Assembly: GCA_023376005.1 (NCBI GenBank)
Contig: CM042163.1
Location: forward strand, 5,151,961-5,215,960
DNA length: 64,000 nt
From: Doryteuthis pealeii
Lineage: Eukaryota; Mollusca; Cephalopoda; Myopsida; Loliginidae
Direction: 5' to 3'
In this document: one piece after another, positions 45,851 through 55,859 of the stretch
Numbering within the stretch: position 1 is the first letter of the stretch
How the letters are laid out: each line of letters begins with the position of its first letter
Translations under genes and position numbers: made by a program
The notes under the pieces: model-generated
Database searches by the model: none
Told to the model about the DNA's origin: nothing
Seen by the model: only the letters and a program-made list of their open reading frames with translations

Positions 45851-48800
45851 AAAAGTACTGCAACTTTTTATGTGATGAGTACTTATTGCTTCAGAAATTG
45901 TATCATTTCAGAAGAAAAAAAAAATGTTCTTTTTCTTCCTCTTTTACAACCCCTCCCCTTGGTTCTTTAAACCCTCTTAAAAGAGTTAAGTTGGGATTTT
46001 AAAGATCCTTTGAAGAAAGTTCACACAAGCAGAAAAAAAAAACACCTTAAATAAGATGGATAAAATAAAAAGACAAATTATTAAATTTTGGAAGACATTA
46101 CTGGCTAAAACAAGTACAGGTGAAATTTCACCTGAAAAAGCTTGGACTTTACTTTCTTTATTAAACTAAGTTTTTTTTTTTTTTTTAAATATTGTGCAAA
46201 CTAAAAGATTATATTAAATAACAACACGCAGTAGTAGATTGAATATAGACAGTGTTTAATATGATTTATACTATTGGATCTTAATAATGGCAGTTTGAAT
46301 AAAAAATAAGATGAGTTTTAAAATATAACTAAAAGGAATTCTCTGCTCTAATATAGCAAGTGTTTTTTGTTTTGTTTTGATGATGAGGAAATAAGGCAGG
46401 CCATGTGGTGAAATCTGCTACAAAAACACAGGAGTTTTTGGCCATTTAAAGACAGGAAATAAAAGAAATAAGAGAAAATTTCCTTTTTTGTTTTCGTCCA
46501 AGCTGTCTAAAGTTCCTTCCATAAAGAGGAACAATAAGCACAGTTCAATTTCTCTTAAATAATCCTGATCATCGGAGAGAAAATTTAATTTATTTACTAA
46601 TTCAACACAAGTTGTAACACTAATAATGACGGATCTAGATTTAAAAATCTAAAGTTTAGGAATTTTTTTATTATTTAAACAAACATAAAAATCAGCAGTC
46701 GCTAAAAAAATGAAATTAAAAAAGAATTATGGGAAACAAATTGGCGAATTAAAGAATGTTATTATTTTTCACCCCTGACAAAGTTTCATAAGCTCAAGTG
46801 AAAAAATAAATCAATTCCACTTTGAATTGTAAAACTCAAAGAATCCCACGTGAAAAGTTTCTCATAAAAAGATGATGGCATAAAGGACTTTTTTTTTCCA
46901 AGGTAAATGCTCATCTAATTAAAATTCCAAGCAGGTCTTTTCAAAAAATTATTTTGGTTGGACACAAGAGGGAAAGTTTGAAAGAGACGAAGAAATGACA
47001 AAACACAGGAGGGCCAAGATTTCTGTACATGTTGACAAGAAAAGAAATTTTATTTTAATTATTAATGGGAGGATAGAAAAAAGTCTTTGAAGGGAAAAAA
47101 AAAAAAAAAAAAAAAAAACCTCAACTTATATTAACATTTTCTAACTGATGACAATTGGTACATTATTCGATTTTTTTTTTTTTCATAGAACTTAAAAATA
47201 AAAACAATTTAGATTCGTTTAGTGTTAGAGAAAAGGAAAGAAATTATCTTCTCTAAAAAGTAAAAATAAAATTACTTTTTAGAAGAAAATATTTTCCTTC
47301 AAGAAAAAACAGATTCATTTAACAAAAACGAACCTACTTGATATATATATTTTTTTCATTTTCTTATTTATACAAACTGAAAAATCTTGATTTTCTAAAA
47401 GAGGAAGAGGTAGATACTTTTTTTGTAAACACATTGGAAAAAAGGAAGAAAAAATTTTTTTTTTCAATTTCTCCTGGAAATAATTTGGCTAGTGTTTCCT
47501 TCTTGTATTGCTACCTGACTATATATAGATATTATATAAATATATATATAATATATATCCATCGCTATATAATATGTATATATAATGTAGGTAGTAGAAG
47601 ACACATGGACAGGTGTGTTGACGGAATACAAGAGCAAGTTACTGGCTGGTGTTCCTTGCAGAAATAATAATAAATCGGACATGATAGAAACACGTTTTTC
47701 TCTCCAGGTGGACTAGTAAGTAGTTTTGAAAAAGCTTTCTTTGATGGCAGAAAGAGAGAGAGAAGAATTAAGTGGTGGTGGTGTTATGTTTATTTTTTTA
47801 TTATTTTAATATATATATTATATAAATATATATATATAAAAAGTTTGTAGACACGTGATGGATGAGTGACTGTAAACGACCAAAAAAATGGGGGGGACAA
47901 CTTTTTTTTTGAGGGGGGAAGGAGGGATGAAAAGGAAAAACTAAAAAAAGGCCGAGTAAAAAAAAAAGAAAAAAAAGTGGGGGGGGTCCTTAGGGTTAAA
48001 GAGTCTAGAATTAATAATGAAACATGACAAACAAGTAGTAAATATATACATTGCTACCACAGAGCACATACCTACTGCATGTGGCCATCAAAGGTCAAAT
48101 AAAAATAAAATAAAACAAACTTTTCCTCAGTAAAATAATTAAAAAATAGAAGAAAAAAAGAAAAGAAAAATTCTGAGACATCAAAGGTTTTTTTTCCTCC
48201 TGGTTTTAAAAGTTATATATTTTTTTTAATGACATTTTAATGACCACATGCAGCAACCAGAGCTTTGAATGAATGAATGAATTATCAATTTTTTTTTTGT
48301 TTTAAGATTTTTGGGAGCTTTTTTTTTTCCCCACATTTTTAATGGGATTTTGTTTTTTCGCCATTTACTCTCTAAAAAAATCTCTATATACAGCAGCAAA
48401 AACACGGGAAGAAATTTCCGCGTGGGGGGGTAAGGGGGAAAATTTTTTTTTTTTTTTTTTATTAAACCTTTTTCAAACCTTTTAAATTCTCTCGCTAAAG
48501 CCTTTTCTTATTCATCAAATTTTGAGGAATGTGGTTAGTGAGAATGATAATTTGAATTGTTTTAAAATGTCTTTTTATTATAATTATTATTATTATTATT
48601 TTTTTTTTTTTTTACTAAATATAACATGAAAATTGAAGAAGTCAGAATTACGGGGGAAATGTTCAACTAACATTAATGACCTAGAAAGATATAACTAATT
48701 GTTGTTGTCGTCACTAGCATTAATAATAATAATAATAATAAATTGTGGAGAGAGATGAAAGTAGGTAGCAATTAGGTGGGATGGGGGGGGGTTAGAGTCA

Positions 48801-49575
48801 TCAGTGGTAGAAACAGTGCGAGACAAAGGCTGGTCGGATGTGGAGGCTGCACTTAAAAAAAAAAAAATAAAAAAAAAAAGATGTCCACACCACGGTAGAG
48901 GCCTGGAATTAAAAAAAAAAAAAAAAAACAACAAAAAATATCCACTTTCACTTGTCGGAAAAGTTTCAATTTTTGTAAGTCATTGAAATTTCAAGTGTCC
49001 ACAAGAAAAGAAAGCGATTCATTTTTTCTTTCTTTTTTTTTAAACAATTTCCTTCCATAAACTGAAAAATTCGATTGGCCGATTTTTGTCATCTTCCGCA
49101 TTTTTTTTTTTGTTTTTGTTTTTTTTTGTTTGTCCCTTTTTCATTCTATTTTCTCCATCTTCTCCTCTCATAAGGGATTTTCATCATATTTTACCATCCT
49201 GATCAAGACGGGGTGGTGATGATTGAAGAGGCGGATTAAGAAAGAAAAAAAAAGGGGGGGGGGTCTAAAGAAATTCTAAAAGTCAATAAATAAAACATTC
49301 TACAAATCTTAAAAGAAAAAGTAATAAATAAAAAATAAATTTAAGTTGTATTTAATCCTGAGAAGCAATATGGACATGTAAAAGGAATAAAAAGTAAATA
49401 AAGAAAGAAAAACAAATAAATGAGGGAAGTAGAAACAAAAATAACAGTGACATGGTTGACAGTACGGGGAGAGGATAGAAAAAACAGAAGGACTTCCATT
49501 TGAGAAAGAAGTGAAAAAACAAAATATTTCTTCCAAAATTTTAAAAAAAAATGAAATATTTTCTTTTCCACTCCT
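45851..49575. other. AT-rich region 3' of the HMGB gene
   Basis: Dense in homopolymers and short purine or pyrimidine tracts (A, T and G runs of 8-20 at 47095, 47885, 48425, 48600, 48785, 48905, 49250) and small (TA)n and (TAA)n tracts. No second gene is seen. Part of it may be HMGB 3' untranslated sequence on the minus strand. Confidence 0.5.
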
Positions 49576-49581
49576 TTTATT
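49576..49581 (-). promoter_or_regulatory. Candidate polyadenylation signal for HMGB gene
   Basis: AATAAA on the minus strand about 333 bases after the stop codon; the first canonical hexamer I find downstream of the coding region. AT-rich sequence produces this hexamer often by chance, and longer 3' ends are equally possible. Confidence 0.3.
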
Positions 49582-49811
49582 TTCCAATAAAAAAAAGGAA
49601 AAAAAAAAAGAAAACGAAAAGGGAGAATGAAGACGACGACGACTATATTATTTGTTATTGACAAGAAAATAATCTGATAAGAGACCGATTGAAATTTTTT
49701 ATGGGTATTTCCAGAAGTTAATGTGTCAAAGTGAATTTGGGCTGGAGTAAAAATTATTTTTAGTGATGGTGTGGCCGAGAATGAAAAAGGTTTTAGGGTA
49801 TTTTCTTTTTC

Positions 49812-49905
49812 TATTAATATATGTGTATGCGTGTGTGTCAATGTAATGTGTGTGTGTGTAAATTATATTTTTACTGTATGTGTGTGTGTGTGTGTGTGTT
49901 TCTCT
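49812..49905. repeat. (GT)n microsatellite in HMGB 3' UTR
   Basis: Interrupted GTGTGTGT tracts, read as (CA)n in the sense of the HMGB transcript. They end 9 bases past the stop codon. Confidence 0.85.
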
Positions 49906-49913
49906 CCTGTTGT

Positions 49914-50591
49914 TCATTCGTCATCGTCTTCGTCTCCCTCCTCGTCCTCTTCGTCGTCCAGCTCTTCTTCCTCGACATCTTCCCCGTACCCGACCACGCC
50001 ATCTTCTATCTTTGTTCTTTTCTCCTCCGGACCACCGTCAAGCATCACCACTCCTCCTTGTCGCTTTCGATACTCGGCCATCGCAATTTCGTACTTCTTC
50101 GCCTCTTCTTGACTTTTTATTTCGAACGGTTTCTTTTGTTCGTCCGTCATATTTCTCCACTGCTCTCCTGCTTTTCGCAGAATGTCTTTATGATCAAGTT
50201 TGCCTTGCATCATTTTCCGGAACTCTGCCAAGAATAGGAAATAAGACGTTTGTGGTCGTTTCGGTTTATTCGGATCAACCATATCTTTCCCTTTGTACTG
50301 AGCCATCTCACGGTCGTATCGTGCCTTATCCAAGGCGGCTTTTTCCTCAAATGGCTTTTTTTCCAGGGGAGTAAAATTCCTCCATCTTGCAGAGCATTCT
50401 TTGGTAAACTCCGTAACTTTGGTAATTTGGGTCCCGGCTCTGGCGGCCTGTTCTCTGCAACTGGCCATAAAGTAAAAGTAAGCCGATGTAGACCTCTTGG
50501 GTTTGTTGGCGTCATGAGCACGTTTTTTCCTCCTAGGAGGTTCTACAACGTTCATTCGGCCCATATCTGTATAGGAGTAGTTGCCAAGCAT
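49914..50591 (-). CDS. HMGB-type high mobility group protein, intronless
   Basis: A 225-residue chromatin protein with the HMGB1/2/3 layout: basic N-terminal leader (1-27), HMG box A (about 28-100), HMG box B (about 106-177), basic linker, and acidic tail (about 204-225, almost all D/E). The family bends DNA without sequence preference and acts in nucleosome remodelling and transcription. Box A keeps the cysteine pair at 45 and 66 equivalent to HMGB1 Cys23/Cys45 (TSAYFYFMASCRE and KECSARW) and Trp70. Box B keeps SYFLFL and Trp145 but has no cysteine at the Cys106 position. The start at 50591 has A at -3; Met10 and Met13 are alternative starts. The coding region is a single exon, although many animal HMGB genes have introns. 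GC content and codon choice stand out from the AT-rich flanks, and the frame is intact, so this is a real gene. It could be an expressed retrocopy. Confidence 0.95.
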   Translation of the reverse strand: MLGNYSYTDMGRMNVVEPPRRKKRAHDANKPKRSTSAYFYFMASCREQAARAGTQITKVTEFTKECSARWRNFTPLEKKPFEEKAALDKARYDREMAQYKGKDMVDPNKPKRPQTSYFLFLAEFRKMMQGKLDHKDILRKAGEQWRNMTDEQKKPFEIKSQEEAKKYEIAMAEYRKRQGGVVMLDGGPEEKRTKIEDGVVGYGEDVEEEELDDEEDEEGDEDDDE

Positions 50592-51060
50592 TGTTCCTGT
50601 GTATGTTATGTTGGCGGTTTATTTTGCCTACAAGATATCACTTATCTCCCTTCGTCGGTCGGGAATTAATGTCGTAAAAACTCGGTAGGTTTCGCAAGTC
50701 TCCGTTGGCAACCGTCAACTTCCGTCACTTTCCGGATACTATTTCGTAAAGAGTCGGTAACTTCCGTTGGTTTCCGGACGTAGCCGAAGTGATGAGATTC
50801 CAACGTGCGCCTGCGCACTGCCTTACCTTTTTCGGTCCCGCCGAGAGAGCAAATGAGCGATGGACGGCTTATATCAGTCGCGTAGAGAGAGGGAGTCAAA
50901 CTGCGACTCAAGTGAGGGAGTGAGTGAGAGTGCGTAATGCCTGAGTGAGTGAGGAAGTGAATGAGGAAGGGAGGAGGTGTGCGAGTTGGAGAAGGAGATT
51001 GCCTTACAACAAACTTGAACGATGGTAGCTGCAAGTTAAAAAGTCTCTTTGTTCGCTCTT
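50592..51060 (-). promoter_or_regulatory. HMGB 5' UTR and promoter region
   Basis: A GC-richer, CpG-containing stretch directly upstream of the HMGB start. On the plus strand a 22-bp motif occurs twice in direct order: AACTTCCGTCACTTTCCGG near 50717-50737 and AACTTCCGTTGGTTTCCGG near 50758-50778. On the minus strand these give CCGGAAA and ACGGAAGTT words like ETS-factor sites. A minus-strand TATA-like GATATAAG lies at about 50868-50876, which would place a start near 50840 and a 5' UTR of about 250 bases. A GAGTGAGTGAG-rich tract lies at about 50900-50990. Factor binding is inference. Confidence 0.5.
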
Positions 51061-52210
51061 CTTTGGCGGATTGGCTTTTGGCGATAACTAAATTTATAAT
51101 GCCGGGATTTTACAGATGGAATTTTTAGGAGTTAAGTTACGTCCTTGTCGAGTAGATTTCATTCATTACTTCCTCCACCGTGACTGTCGTAGTTTTTAAC
51201 AAACGAAAATATTATGGCATATTTTGAATAATGTATCATTATTATTACATTTTCTTTTTGCTGTTTTGGGGTTTGTTTTTTTTTTTTCACTGGAGTCTAG
51301 TTTTAGTTAGAGTTCTTTTTTTTTTTTTTTTTATAATCCGAACTGGAAATTCGACTTGGATTTTGACTTCTGTCTATTGTCCGTATTTTTTTTTTTTTTT
51401 ATGTAATTTTTTTTCTTTTGACGTCTACCGACCGAAGCCCGGCTGTAATGACGAAGATTGTTGGTTGATGAAGGAAGAAGAAGCTGGCTGGTTTATGTGT
51501 TGAAGAGATGATGATGGTGGTGGCGGTGTAGTAGTCAAAAGCAAGCAAGTAGTAGTTAAAAAGAAGCCCAGTGCTGCTGAAGGTGGTGGTAGTACAACAG
51601 TGATGGCCGGCTTGCCTCTCTCTCTTTGCTATAGTCTTGGTGCTAGGGGTGGCAGGAGCAGTGGCTGTGGCAGGAGGAGGTAGAGTTAAGTGAGATAGTA
51701 GTAGGGGCAGGCGCTAGCAGCAGGAGCAGCGACCGAGCCGCTAGGTCCCCCTCTCTCTACACGTCACACTTCGACCTCGCCCCCTCTCTCGCTAGCCCTG
51801 CAAGCTGCCTCCTTACTTGATAGTAGCAGAGAAGCGACAGTGGCGGCCATGGCTCTGGATGCTGGCTGATTTTACCTTACTCTCTTTGCTGCTTGTAATA
51901 TTATTATTATTGGCCACCGTTGTTGGCTTTATTGCTGATGATGGTGGTAGAGGCGGCTCTGATATGGGTAGGAGTTGGCTGCTACTAACAGAGCTGAGCT
52001 GCTGCTAGGCCTTTCTCACTCACTCCCTCTCACCTGCGCGCTGTCTTTCTTGCTACTTTCTTCTTCTTCTTCTTCTTCTTCACCTAACCCCATGGTTGTC
52101 TCTCTCTTTCACATAATCGCCTTCTTTCTTCTTATTTTTTTACCTTCCATGAAATCTAGTTTTCAATCTGAACAGCCTATAAAATTTTTAGCTGCTTTTC
52201 TCTCTTAATT
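51061..52210. other. GC-rich, low-complexity region upstream of HMGB
   Basis: T runs at 51278-51290, 51316-51332 and 51387-51420, then GGTGGTGG, GCTGCTG, GTAGTAG and TCTCTC tracts (51480-52090). It is compositionally distinct from the AT-rich surroundings and may belong to the HMGB promoter or to the 5' end of a divergent transcript. The open frames here are simple-sequence artefacts; I see no supported protein. Confidence 0.45.
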
Positions 52211-53265
52211 ATAAGAATCGGTTGACTTACGAAAAAGGGATCTTTAATAATGGCCATATATTTGGGGAAAGTAAAATAAGTACTTTTAATTTTTTCTAAA
52301 AATAATAGGATAAAAAAACAAAATCCAAACAAATGTGATATATGAAAGTGGAGGTAGAAAATCAGATTTTTTTTTTTAAATCGTTTTTCCTATTGGAGAA
52401 AAAATGTAAACTACAATTAATGGGGAAATCCTAAGAATTGACCCCCCCCCTTTTTGTTGATTTTTTTTTAAATTTTTTATTAGGGAAACTACGAAAATAG
52501 ATTAGGAAATATTTACTTCCTCAAAAACAAAGTTGTCTTCGGGTCACCAGTGATGATTTAAAAAGGCGAATACGAAAGTTGCTCGCTTCAGTTTTGGGTT
52601 GAAGGCAGAAAACTTAACACTAGGTTTACTTTAAACTTTATAGGTCTTACTTTAATTTGTATCAATTATAAAAACAAACATTTTATTAATTGGACATTTT
52701 TCAGTTCTATAATTGTTTGAAAACAAGTGTTTTGTTTTTGTTTTTGCCTCCCTACAACTTTTAGCTTGAGCTATTGGTGTGTTAAACTTAAATATCCTGA
52801 GGTGACTTAACTTTCTTATGACAGAACTTCGGAAGCAAAAACTTATTAGTTTTATGGGCTCTTATGTTCACTATTTTTATTGACTTCTTAAAAATGTGTT
52901 ATTGTTGCTTTTTTTTTTTTAAATTTTAAAAATTAAAACTTTATATCAAACTAATTTTGGAGGGAAAACAAAACCGGAAATATCAAGAGAAGGTTCTGCG
53001 TTCCTCTCCCCTCCAATACCCGGTAATTTGAAATTTAAATTCGGCTGAAAAAGTTCTAAATATTTTGTCTACATGAGTAGAACAATGATTAACTTTGAAT
53101 TTATTTAGTTACAATTTATATGGGTATATATTTTTATTTGTATTTATATTATTTTTGTGTATCTATGTTTATAGGTATTTATATTTATAGATATTCATTT
53201 ATATTTATATAAATATTTATATGTATATTTACCAACCTCTCTGCAGCCCTGTTAGCTGAGGCTTT
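52211..53265. other. AT-rich intergenic DNA
   Basis: No gene or identifiable element; ends in a run of TATTTATAT-type repeats (53110-53230). Confidence 0.5.
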
Positions 53266-53744
53266 AGACTGCACCTCTGCAGAGGAGTAAGAAATGGGGC
53301 CACTTGTTGGCCGTGGGTGGCGACCCGTGACTCTTAAGGGCGTAATCCTGGTGGATGCGCAATCTATGACATGCAACACTCAACTTAGGTCCTTGATTAG
53401 GGTAGAGGGGCGGTCGGCAGGCCCCCTCCGATCAATCGGTTGATCACATCAAGTCCTAGCACCTATATGATTGTCCTGACCATACTGCACTTATGGCAAG
53501 CCCCAACCTTTTTTTATCATGTCTGAGGATCTTAGTGTTCTGAGTATGATGTTAAACTCTATCTGATTGTGAGGTTCCAATTCTGGAGCTTTGGGAAATT
53601 CATCACCATTACTCCCAGATCCACTCTGGCCCAGTGTGGTAGTACCTGTTAGGGTCCCATCTGAGTTTTTAAAAATTTGAGTACCCATCAAGAATAAAAT
53701 GACCCAATGGGTTGACAGGCCATAAAAACCCAACCCCTCTGCAC
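53266..53744 (+). repeat. Dispersed repeat R1, long copy
   Basis: Includes a 5' part not present at 480-775: GACTCTTAAGGGCGTAATCC, TTGATTAGGGTAGAGGGGC and AAGTCCTAGCACCTATATG, followed by the common part (GAGTATGATGTTAAACTC, GTGGTAGTACCTGTTAGGG, GGGTTGACAGGCCATAAAA). A reverse-orientation copy of the whole unit is at 54030-54460. No coding sequence. Confidence 0.75.
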
Positions 53745-53985
53745 ACATTAGATGTGACACAAGGTCAATTTCTTAAGAGTTTTCCTTCTCCTAGACTGGT
53801 TGCCTAATCAAGGTTAAAGAACCCAGGCTGTCCTACTATGTAGCCATAGCTGGAGGGAGAATAGTTGCATTTATACCTTTCCCAAGGGTATTTAGCGCTA
53901 TGTAAGATTTAAACACTCATTCAGGATTTGAACTCAGTTCATCGTATCCATTTCCTACAATAGTGACCATTATGCCACACAGACA
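53745..53985 (-). repeat. tRNA-derived SINE, family 2
   Basis: On the minus strand: A box GGCATAATGGTCACTATTG, B box TGAGTTCAAATCCTGAATG, body CTAAATACCCTTGGGAAAGG, and 3' part with GTTCTTTAACCTTGATTAGGC, ending near GTGTCACATCTAATGTG. It lies between the inverted R1 copies; (CA)n(TA)n at 53983-54022 abuts its head. Confidence 0.8.
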
Positions 53986-54029
53986 CACACACACACACAC
54001 ACACATACATATATATATATATTTGTTTG

Positions 54030-54460
54030 TTTTTGCCATATCAGCCACGGTGGGTCATTTAATATCGCCAAAGTTTAGAAGTAAATTCATTCTTAATGGA
54101 TACTCTTTTTTTTATAAATACATTTTTTCTATTTAATCCATAGATGAAACCCTAACATGTACTACCACTCCGGGTCAGAGAAAACCTGGGAGCAATGGTG
54201 ATGAAGGGGTAAACATTCTCCAGAACTGGAACCTCACCCTCAGATAGTGTTTTTAATGATACCTAGGACATAAAGACTCTCAGACACTGCCTTCTAGCAC
54301 ATATATGATAAAAAGGGTTGGGGGTTGCCATAAGGGCAGTAGGGTTGAGACAATCATATAGGTGCTAGGACTTGACATGACTAGCTGATTGATCGCCCGT
54401 CTACCCTAATTAAGAAGTCATGGAGTGCTCAGCCACCGTGGTTCCACCCTTAAGCATCAT
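54030..54460 (-). repeat. Dispersed repeat R1, inverted copy
   Basis: Reverse complement of 53266-53744: complements of AAGTCCTAGCACCTATATG at about 54359-54377 and of the GTAGTACATGTTAGGGTTTC region at about 54143-54162. Diverged at roughly the 15-20 percent level by eye. Confidence 0.75.
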
Positions 54461-54699
54461 GGTATATAGATATATATATCCCACTCTGGGGACGGATTCC
54501 CATGACTCTCCCTCTCTAAGTATCCTTGTTAGTCATTTCTCTTGGTAGGTCCTATGTGGGGTATCTAGAATCAACAGAGCTGTTCAATGTTGGTCGACCC
54601 ATAGTAAAACATTACCTATGAGTTCGTGCTTGCTCCTACAGTGTGTCTTGTTTGTTTCACCGGGATGGTTTCTGTGATAAGGGGGCCCGTAGCCATACA
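54461..54699. other. Unclassified moderately GC-rich patch
   Basis: CCCACTCTGGGGACGGATTC through GTTTCACCGGGATGGTTTC. Probably another repeat because its composition resembles the neighbouring elements, but no second copy is in the window. Confidence 0.3.
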
Positions 54700-54950
54700 G
54701 CTGCTTCCAGGATTTATTCAGCCAGTAGAGCATCCACCTATGAACCACAAGGTTCCAGGATTTATACCAACCCTCGTCAACTTAGTGCATGAGTAGTGCA
54801 GTTTGGATCTGTGCAGGAGCTGATAGTAGATGTAGCACTCCACTTAATATGCAAAAGCAATCTCTGGTCTAGCACTAGTGAAAGAGGAATAGACTCCCTC
54901 ACTGTCTAATACCGACAATAGGACATCCCACCGACTTTATTTTTACTTAC
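54700..54950 (+). repeat. tRNA-derived SINE, family 1
   Basis: Head AGCCAGTAGAGCATCC (A-box region), CCAGGATTTATACCAACCC (eroded B-box region), then CAACTTAGTGCATGAGTAG and a tail with CCACCGACTTTATTTTTAC. More diverged than the 58.6-kb copy. Confidence 0.75.
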
Positions 54951-55464
54951 ATTTTTATATATACTAGTACAAAATAAAAAACGCCCTCCGGGCGATGTAA
55001 AAATAGATTTTTTAAACATATTGCCTGAGGGGTGGGAGTAAAAAATTCAATGTCAGTGAGTTTGTACCCTAAGTAAGTAAAATCATCAAATTCATTAAAG
55101 GATTAAAAAATAAAACAATTTGAAATGTAAACTTTAAATATGTATTAAAATAAAACAATATGTATTAAAACAAACTATATATAGATATATAATACCAGTC
55201 ATGTATTTATTAAAACTTGTTTTAAAAAAAACAATGAGGACTGTCTAATGTTGCATGTTCAAAATTTGAACATGCCAAAAATCGTAGAATAAATTTTATT
55301 TTATGTTATGACGATTTTGGGTAATGTGCCGTAATTTTTGTTACAGACAAAAACTAGAAGCGAATCTCCATTATTAATAGATATATCTTATATATTTATA
55401 TGTATATTATATATTTATTTATATATATATATATTTATTTGTATATATATATATATTTATATAT
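54951..55464. other. AT-rich DNA with TA-rich tract
   Basis: No gene. TATATTTATA-rich sequence at 55378-55464 leads directly into the mariner MITE. Confidence 0.5.
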
Positions 55465-55465
55465 A

Positions 55466-55603
55466 CAGGGTGTCCCAAAATAATGTATACACTCTTTAAA
55501 TATTAAGTTAATTTCTCTTGTATCAATCTTATTTACAAGTCAAAATACATAAATTGAATAATTTATAACGATTCAAAGAATGCATGCATTATTTTGGGAC
55601 ACC

Positions 55604-55606
<3 letters not shown>
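55466..55606. mobile_element. Mariner-type MITE
   Basis: A 141-bp element with near-perfect terminal inverted repeats: left CAGGGTGTCCCAAAATAATG, right its complement CATTATTTTGGGACACCCTG. It lies between TA-rich sequences as expected for TA target duplication. The interior (about 100 bp) is AT-rich and non-coding, so the element is non-autonomous. The CAGGGTGTCCCAAAA end is characteristic of Tc1/mariner-superfamily elements. The nearly intact ends suggest fairly recent mobility compared with the 33.1-kb mariner. Confidence 0.85.

Positions 55607-55650
<44 letters not shown>
55607..55650. repeat. (TA)n microsatellite
   Basis: About twenty TA units directly after the MITE; the open frame that crosses it is spurious. 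Confidence 0.9.
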
Positions 55651-55652
<2 letters not shown>

Positions 55653-55859
55653 AAATAGATCTCCAGAACCTATCACAAATTAACGACAAAACAACACATT
55701 TCCCCAAAATAAAAATAAATATCTATGGTAGAATAGGAAAAATAAACCTTAAAAATGCATACATAAAACTTTAAGAATATAAACATAACTTTATAAATAA
55801 TAATCGAGCTAGACTAATGAACCCCACAAAAATTGAACTTGTATTAATCTCAAAAAACA

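Noticed and set aside
47338..47667. Plus-strand 109-codon frame
   Set aside because: Made of AT-rich low-complexity and (TA)n sequence; no motif, and the opposite strand is equally open.
49309..49841. Minus-strand open frame of 166 codons below the HMGB gene
   Set aside because: Composition is F, S and L from poly-pyrimidine sequence, with no recognisable domain; it lies in probable HMGB 3' UTR.
49771..50669. Plus-strand open frames overlapping the HMGB gene
   Set aside because: They are antisense shadows of the HMGB coding region; the serine and arginine runs are complements of the acidic tail codons.
51817..52208. Plus-strand frames with a hydrophobic stretch upstream of HMGB
   Set aside because: They derive from GCTGCT, TTATTATTA and CTTCTTCTT repeats. 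No signal peptide context, family match or supporting splice structure is seen.
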